Assembly: GCA_905182995.1 (NCBI GenBank)
Contig: CAJJDP010000018.1
Span: 649,355-706,674 of the forward strand
Direction of reading: 5' to 3'
DNA from: Paramecium octaurelia
Taxonomy: Eukaryota; Ciliophora; Oligohymenophorea; Peniculida; Parameciidae
Length of the DNA stretch: 57,320 nt
In this document: positions 51,498-57,320 of the stretch, in pieces
Layout: each line of letters opens with the position of its first letter
Position numbering within the stretch: position 1 is the first letter of the stretch
Notes under the pieces: model-generated
Databases searched by the model: none
What the model was told of the DNA's origin: nothing
What the model saw: only the letters and a program-made list of their open reading frames with translations
Made by a program: the position numbers and the translations under genes

Positions 51498-52713
51498 TGA
51501 GAATGTAATAATAAAATTAATCTAGATTACAAGAGAATTGTTTAAAAAGATAGAAGTCTTTGCATTGACAATATTCTATTATTAATAATTAAATGTAAGC
51601 TGAAAAGAGTATTTTTATAGCCATTGTACTTTTTCAAAAACATCATAATTTCAAACTTGTGTAAGTGGCTTAATTTTAGCGATAAAATTAAATCCTTCTT
51701 AATGCTAAAAATATATTCATAGGTGGCATAATTCAATTATTTTAATTTTTGAAAATTCCAGGATAAATTTCTACTGCTATTTCTACTTTTTTGATAATGA
51801 TTTACTCCTCTTACACTTAATTCAAAATCCATCTAAGTCGTTTTATCATTTTTATAGCCGCAATTCTACTCAACTTAGGAATATAGGTTTAAATACTTTT
51901 TACTTTTAATAAATATTATTGATAATAAATTTCAAATTTCACAGTATTAAACACCTATTTTTAAGAGTAAATTAAGATTTTTTTGATATGACTTAATCAA
52001 GAGTTTGAAATAATAGATAAGTATTATCCGCCTTAAATAATTGATTCTGCTCATTATCTCTAATAGATTCGAGGGATTAGATATAACATCCAAACTTATT
52101 GCTAAACAAAAACTTACAGTAGTACTTGAAGTGTGGATCGTTAATGTTGAAGACTTATATTTGAGTGTTGTAATTTATCAAGGTACATCTCATATTAAGA
52201 GTCATATCAAATCATGTCCTATTTATTAAGTAGAAATTTAATCAATAAAATAGATAATCTACTTCGTGCTCAAAATTATTTGGTAACTAAAATATGAGTC
52301 TTAAACCTCCTCAGATACATGAAATTGAAATTAACTCAAAACCATAGGATATCATTCTATAATATAGACAAATTAGTATGAATCGCTCCATGATATCAAA
52401 AGCTTTCGCTGGTAATGTTTTTTCTTGTATTATATGGATGCTTTAAAAAGAATTTTATCATTCCCATACCTGTAAGTAACTTTAAAAAACTAGATGTTGT
52501 TTTCCTTTTGCAATAATTATTAAATTTTTTAGCTGATACGTAACATCCATTTCAATATCTAAAGTATACAATATTATCACCTTTTAATATTATAAATCAA
52601 ATATATTAACTCCACGAAATTTTTGATTTAGTTTGAAAAATAGATGAGAATTAAATAAAGATCTTTTTAGGTTTAATTACTTCTAATAAAATTTCATATG
52701 AAAATAATTATTA
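51498..52713. other. No confident gene; one weak plus-strand frame
   Basis: A plus frame around 52041-52315 reads ITSKLIAKQKLTVVLEVWIV and GTSHIKSHIKSCPIY with in-frame TAA/TAG, and a second frame nearby reads PPQIIDSAHYLQQIRG. Neither has a convincing start. The rest is stop-dense. Confidence 0.3.
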
Positions 52714-54434
52714 TCAATTTTTTAGCTATTGTGGTTCAGGCTCTTACATATCACATTCATTTAAGGAATTAATATCTTATATTTATTCGCAAGAACTAAA
52801 AAAGTCTTTTTGAAAATTACTCTTCTGTGACATCATAGAAGGAACTTATTCAGGATTGAAATTGAGATTAACTTAATCATTTTAAAGAATGATATTCTAT
52901 TCTATTTCGCATAAATTTTTTTTTGAAAATAACAAACCCTTTTGACCTATTAGACTTCGATAATTTTTCAATATTTAATATTAGTCTTTACTTAACAAAG
53001 TTTTCTTAATGACTTTTATTTCTTATAATTTTCTTAAAATATTTACTATTTCTAAATTCTTATTAACCTTGTTTTTAGCAAAAATAAATTATTGTTTTTT
53101 CTATGCTCTACATCCAAAGATTATCAACCACGCTTCCAAATTAGATTGGCTTAATCTATAATTCTAATTTCTTTTTGTGAGTTATTGATTTGATTACAGA
53201 TTATTAGTTACGTTTATTTGATGTTTGGTATCTGGAAGTGCTTCTGAGAAATTAAAAAGATCGTTCACCATTTCTAATTTCATAAAGTTTTCAATAATAG
53301 GCTTTAGAATAATGGCTACAATCATAATTAAAATTTAAAATATTCCACCTAGTTTTCCTAAAATTGTTTGTAATTTAACATAAGTTCTAATGTTGTTTGT
53401 TTATTTATAATCTAGCATAATATAATGAACGATTAAATATTGATTATTATAAAATTCAGATATCTCTCTCCATTCACTTTATTAAATGTTTTATTAATCC
53501 TAAATTTATTCCCAAATTAATCCTTCATCTGTAAAAGTTTAAACGATTTTATATCTTTAAGAAATAGTCTTAGAAGTGCTTAAAGAAAAGCTTGTAAATT
53601 CATTGGTTATGATTTCTTGAAAAGGTTATCCTGGTCGATCAAGTTTGGTCAGGTAATCACTTTTATATATATTATAATGTCCTGATTCTAAGATATTTTC
53701 TATTTCCTTTTATGATGCGCAAGTCTAAGACAAACTTGTATTATGACAAGCAGAAAACTAAATAAATATGTATCTGAATGCACGGGATGTAACTTAGCCC
53801 TACAATTTCTAAGAAGTTAACTATTTTATTTACTAACGGATTCCCTTATAGATATTTCCTATTTATGCATTAGATCCCTCCCATTCTAATAATTGAAAAG
53901 TATTCCGATTACATTTCAGTTGTAAAATGTGACATATTACATGGTTCTATTGGTAATTATACGCATCTTATAATTGCAGTAATTTTTACTTTAAATTCAC
54001 AGATATTTTTCCTGAATCTTTATTTATCTCCCTTAATCTCTCACATTAACTAATATTAAGGTTGAAATATCGATCAATTCCTATTATGGGCTCTGAAAAT
54101 CGATTTACTATTGATATGGCCAATGTGAAGTTATCATTATATAGTAGAAATGGCTAATTAAAATATATTTTTCTACTTCGGTATCAGAAATTGATATTTC
54201 TGTTTGATAAATTGCTGGTTTGGTTTGAGAAATCATCGTTACAACTTCTGTGAGAAAAAAATAAAATCCTAAGGAACAAATCATTAATGATGTTAGAAGA
54301 CCTAGCGCAGAAGGATACTTGCTTCGATTTAGTATAGTAAAACTAGGTTATTGCCCGAAAATGTCTAAATGATATAGAAATTCATTTTTGAGTTTCTAAA
54401 ATAGACTGGTTCTGCAATCAGATTGGCTTTACAT
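52714..54434 (-). CDS. Ciliate-specific two-TM membrane protein
   Basis: Intact gene of 565 residues: ATG 54432-54434, one 23-nt intron at 54154-54176, TGA 52714-52716. The spliced length is exactly 566 codons. Layout: a short N-terminal tail (MQSQSDCRTSLFQKLKNEFL, DIFGQQPSFTILN), a first membrane segment (LLTSLMICSLGFYFFLTEVV), a luminal or extracellular domain opening TMISQTKPAIYQTEISISDT with paired Cys (FSACHNTSLSQTCAS), a second membrane segment near residue 400 (LGGIFQILIMIVAIILKPII) and a long Gln-rich cytoplasmic tail. The FFGQ.PS.TILN, Y..A.G and TQTKPAIYQTE order is the hallmark of a large ciliate family of unknown function as I remember it. All Trp codons are TGG. It is the cleanest gene in the right half of the window and converges on the interrupted gene to its left. 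Confidence 0.85.
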
Positions 54435-55316
54435 TTAAAAATATAATTAAAATCATCCCTTACTAGAAAGAGAGGTAAAATAGCTAATTTAAACTTTCTG
54501 GATTGAATAAAGATTGATCAATTTTCAAAAATTTAGATTCTTTAGGGAAGATATTGATTTTATTATCACTCAGGAATCATTTATAAGGTTGTATAATTAA
54601 AAAAAATACAATATATCAAATCTTAAATAGATCGTGAATTTATAATTATATATAGCTATAAATGCAAATTATCATCATCATTTCTCCTTTTCAATGTTTG
54701 GAGTGTGATTATTGAAGACTAAGCATTTAATAATTATACATGAATGGAATAAATATATTAAGTTTAACAAATTTAATAAATCAATTTAATTTTAACAGAT
54801 AGATAAATTTTCAAATTCAGATTATTTATATTCTCTGTGAGATTAATGAGTTTCTTTCTGCCTTACCTAGTAGTAGAAGAGAATTAGAGTTATTTAAATT
54901 GAAAGTCCAATCAAAAATGATGAGCAGTCAACTTTTAACTATATTACTAAGCTGAGAAGCAAATTTATTCTCAACAAATAGTCTCAAGCAGTTTGTCTTT
55001 TTAAATTCAGATATTTTCAACATTTATAAAATGGCCAAGACAAATTTGGTATATTTTTGAAGCGAATAGCAATTCAAGTTTATATATATTTAAAAATTTG
55101 TAATTGGTTTCCACTTTTTAATAAAACGGATTTGTTCTCTAAATTTATGATAATACCAACTTAATCATCAAATATATTAATTGTTATAATTGAATATGGA
55201 AATACATTATTTTCTCATATGTTAAATAGAGTCACTTCATAAAAAAAGATATATTCTGAAATCAGTTTTGAGTGAGCAAATATAATTTAGAGAATATAAT
55301 TATATGTTCATTTTAG
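54435..55316. other. No gene recognised
   Basis: AT-rich region upstream of the membrane-protein gene; should include its promoter, but no motif stands out. Confidence 0.35.
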
Positions 55317-56012
55317 GGTTAATATTAGATCCTGATAATTGTAAATCTGTTGTTCTATGCTGCTTAGAATCAAAGAGATTTTTTAGTACTCCATCTCAAT
55401 ATTAATGAAGATTTACAATAAATTGTTGGTCACCATAGTTATTCAGATTGAATATGAATGAAAAAATTTATTTCCAGCTTTTGAAAGATGGTTTTGTGAT
55501 GATATTCCATAATTAAGGAAATATCAACTTATTTTAACTTAATATATTTGTAAACAAGGTCCTGTATTGGCATTTATTAACTTGTCTATAATATTGTTTA
55601 GATAATATCAATTATCTGCATCTGATATACTAAATTAGTAAATAATAAATTCATTTTTGATTATAATAAAGCAATCTATGAAAAAGTAATTTATAAATCT
55701 CACATCTCATAATAAAGAGCGATGTACTTGTTGTCTATTTACCTAAAATTTTTGTTTAGCATTGATTGAATCAAACTGAGATTATCTTTACGAGATATAT
55801 AATTGAAATAATTTGAAATTATTCATATTTTTAAATCCTCTTAATTTAATATGGATAAATTGCCTATGTTGCAAGACATTAGACTCGAAGAATTCACATA
55901 ATAAAAATCCTATTGCTTATCTATTTTATTGTAAATTGAATAATTATATAACATAATAATTTTAGTTATCATAATTATTGAAGGAATTGCCTTATAAGTA
56001 TCAAGTAAATGA
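55317..56012 (+). pseudogene. TGA-interrupted relic gene
   Basis: Plus-strand text reads GLILDPDNCKSVVLCCLESK, then TGA, then INCWSPQLFRLNMNEKIYFQ and LLKDGFVMIFHNQGNINLFQ. After a one-base shift at a T run it reads YNKAIYEKVIYKSHISQQRA, SIYLKFLFSID, TGA, IKLRLSLRDIQLKQFEIIH and NMDKLPMLQDIRLEEFTQQK, ending at TGA 56010-56012. Two in-frame TGAs and one frameshift break an otherwise protein-like sequence. Family unknown. Confidence 0.4.
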
Positions 56013-56698
56013 TTTGATGAATCTGATGATGAGAAAATTATAAAATCATTTTATTTAACTTATATATCATCAAGGATACTCTTTAACGAAAACGATAATT
56101 CAGCAAATACTAAAAATAATTATTTTTTATTTATATTGTTATGCTATATAGAGCCAGATTGCCCATCTTTTCGATTCAATAGTACATGTTAATTTACTAT
56201 CGTCAAACTAATATAATTTACTTATGATATTTAATCTACATCCACTTCTTATTAATTATTAATACGATAGTATACATTGAAGTTGAGATTACATACTCTC
56301 TTTATTCTCTTTAAGTGATTGAATCAGTTTTATTTTAATCATCTTATTCTCAAAGTTCAATAACATCTAAAATTTTTCTAGCAGATGTTAATTTGAGCAA
56401 TCTCCTAAAACCTATATGTCTTATGAAAATTAAAATTTTTTCTTCATTCAATATTAAGTTTTATTAACTTAAATTTATCAGAAGCTATAGATTATGAATC
56501 TGATATTGCTATCTCTATTTTTCCAACTCCAATCTAATTTACCAAAGGTTATTAAGTCAGCATAAATTGGATACGTGTTAAATTGTAAGTAGACAATCTT
56601 TTTAATTCGTTTGAATACTTTAAAGGCCTTTGAAATCCTAACCTAAATTCCATATAACTTATTAATAACAGATATCTCTTTTGATTTGGGTACAAATG
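56013..56698. other. No gene recognised
   Basis: AT-rich, stop-dense sequence between two relic genes. Confidence 0.35.
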
Positions 56699-57176
56699 TC
56701 AAGAGTGATTTGTATCGAAAAATATTGAAATTTAACAAACTTGTCTATAGAACATTTATTCATTAATCAGTTAATAGTAGTAAATACTATTCGATTATAT
56801 ACTTTTTTAAAAACAATGATTGGGTTCTTAATTGTTATCGAGTGCTTCTAATAAAATTCTCAGTTTTTGGTCTGTAATCTTTCTAACCACTTCTCAATAA
56901 TATTGTTCCAATTGTTCATAATTTATTGGCAAATTTTCATTTTAATATGCTCAAAAAAATTTTCTAAGTTCTTTCATTTATATCGAATAACAATCTATGC
57001 TAATTAAACATTTTTCTTATAATTAAATGTAATACATCATATATTTCTTATCATTTGTTATCGATAATCTCGAACTCAAATGTACAAAAATTACCTTCAG
57101 TTGTTATTGAAGATTCTTGTGTCGCAACTCAAATTATATAATTGATTATAAAAAGATATGTCTTAGAAAGGTTCAT
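56699..57176 (-). pseudogene. TGA-interrupted relic gene
   Basis: Minus strand from ATG 57174-57176: MNLSKTYLFIINYII, TGA, VATQESSITTEGNFCTFEFE, IIDNK, TGA, QEIYDVLHLIIRKMFNQHRL. After a frame change it reads NENLPINYEQLEQYY, TGA, EVVRKITDQKLRILLEALDN, ending at TGA 56699-56701. The N terminus resembles a signal peptide. Several TGAs sit where Trp would fit. Family unknown. Confidence 0.4.
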
Positions 57177-57320
57177 TTTTACTAGTAACTCACTGTACTT
57201 ACATTAATTAAATAGTTGATATATGAGAAATATTATTAGTTGTATAGATATAATGTAACAATGTATGGGAAATAAAAGGAAATAAAAAGAATTAAAGATT
57301 ATATAATATTAAATAAATTC

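Noticed and set aside
50950..51736. Long minus-strand open frame starting MNYATYEYIFSIKKDL
   Set aside because: It is open under the ciliate code, but its composition is the hydrophobic Leu/Ile/Ser mix of antisense AT-rich DNA. The plus-strand frames here are charged, with exact exon lengths and proper introns.
51254..57176. A genetic code in which TGA normally encodes Trp
   Set aside because: Every intact gene ends in TGA and uses TGG for Trp many times; TGA inside frames occurs only in otherwise broken loci.

Overview
The window looks like nuclear DNA of a ciliate, most probably Paramecium. It is very AT-rich. The long reading frames are open only if TAA and TAG code for glutamine and TGA is the sole stop. 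Genes are cut by GT..AG introns of only about 19-32 nt. The protein families also fit: expanded TPR and WD40 repeats, an alpha-kinase, cysteine-rich surface proteins and a ciliate membrane-protein family with a TQTKPAIYQTE-like start. No telomere repeat, tRNA, rRNA or CRISPR array was seen.

The window is not a clean contiguous sequence. Six single N characters (2511, 9881, 33253, 36333, 41177, 44101) each join two stretches, and the bases before each N reappear right after it. These copies look identical by eye and measure 1432, 1164, 1340, 1953, 2102 and 1230 nt. They look like unmerged contig overlaps rather than biology. Pieces 33254-36332 and 41178-44100 are wholly redundant. Collapsing the copies leaves about 48,093 nt of unique sequence. 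Anything annotated twice below is probably one locus.

Layout (unique loci): a TPR gene (minus, 869-~7127) with a tiny intron in almost every repeat; a head-to-head, partly readable gene (plus, ~7212-7918); a decayed ORF (10867-11124, minus); a large pentapeptide/WD40 gene (12924-16925, minus); a gene-poor stretch (17-19.9 kb); a small two-exon gene (19914-20142, plus); a membrane-type gene broken by homopolymer frameshifts (20915-22370, minus); a six-intron TPR gene (22826-24792, plus); a stretch of relic reading frames (25-28.2 kb); a zinc-finger/coiled-coil/alpha-kinase gene (29285-30758, plus); a decayed reverse transcriptase (31987-32520, minus); an F5/8C (discoidin-like) gene (34935-35627, plus); an unidentified gene (38594-40636, plus); a cysteine-rich multi-pass surface protein (46526-49907, plus); an interrupted gene (50358-51497, plus); an intact ciliate membrane protein (52714-54434, minus); and two TGA-interrupted relics (55317-56012, 56699-57176).

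Intact genes use TGG for every tryptophan and TGA only at the end. The other third or so of the unique sequence contains reading frames with protein-like composition that are broken by TGA (often where Trp, Gly or Arg would fit) or by one-base shifts in A/T runs. Together with the reverse-transcriptase relic and a coding density well below that of a Paramecium somatic genome, this suggests either germline or poorly purged DNA, or a draft assembly with homopolymer errors, or both. The genes form no obvious pathway. They are typical members of expanded ciliate families (repeat scaffolds, kinase signalling, surface proteins).
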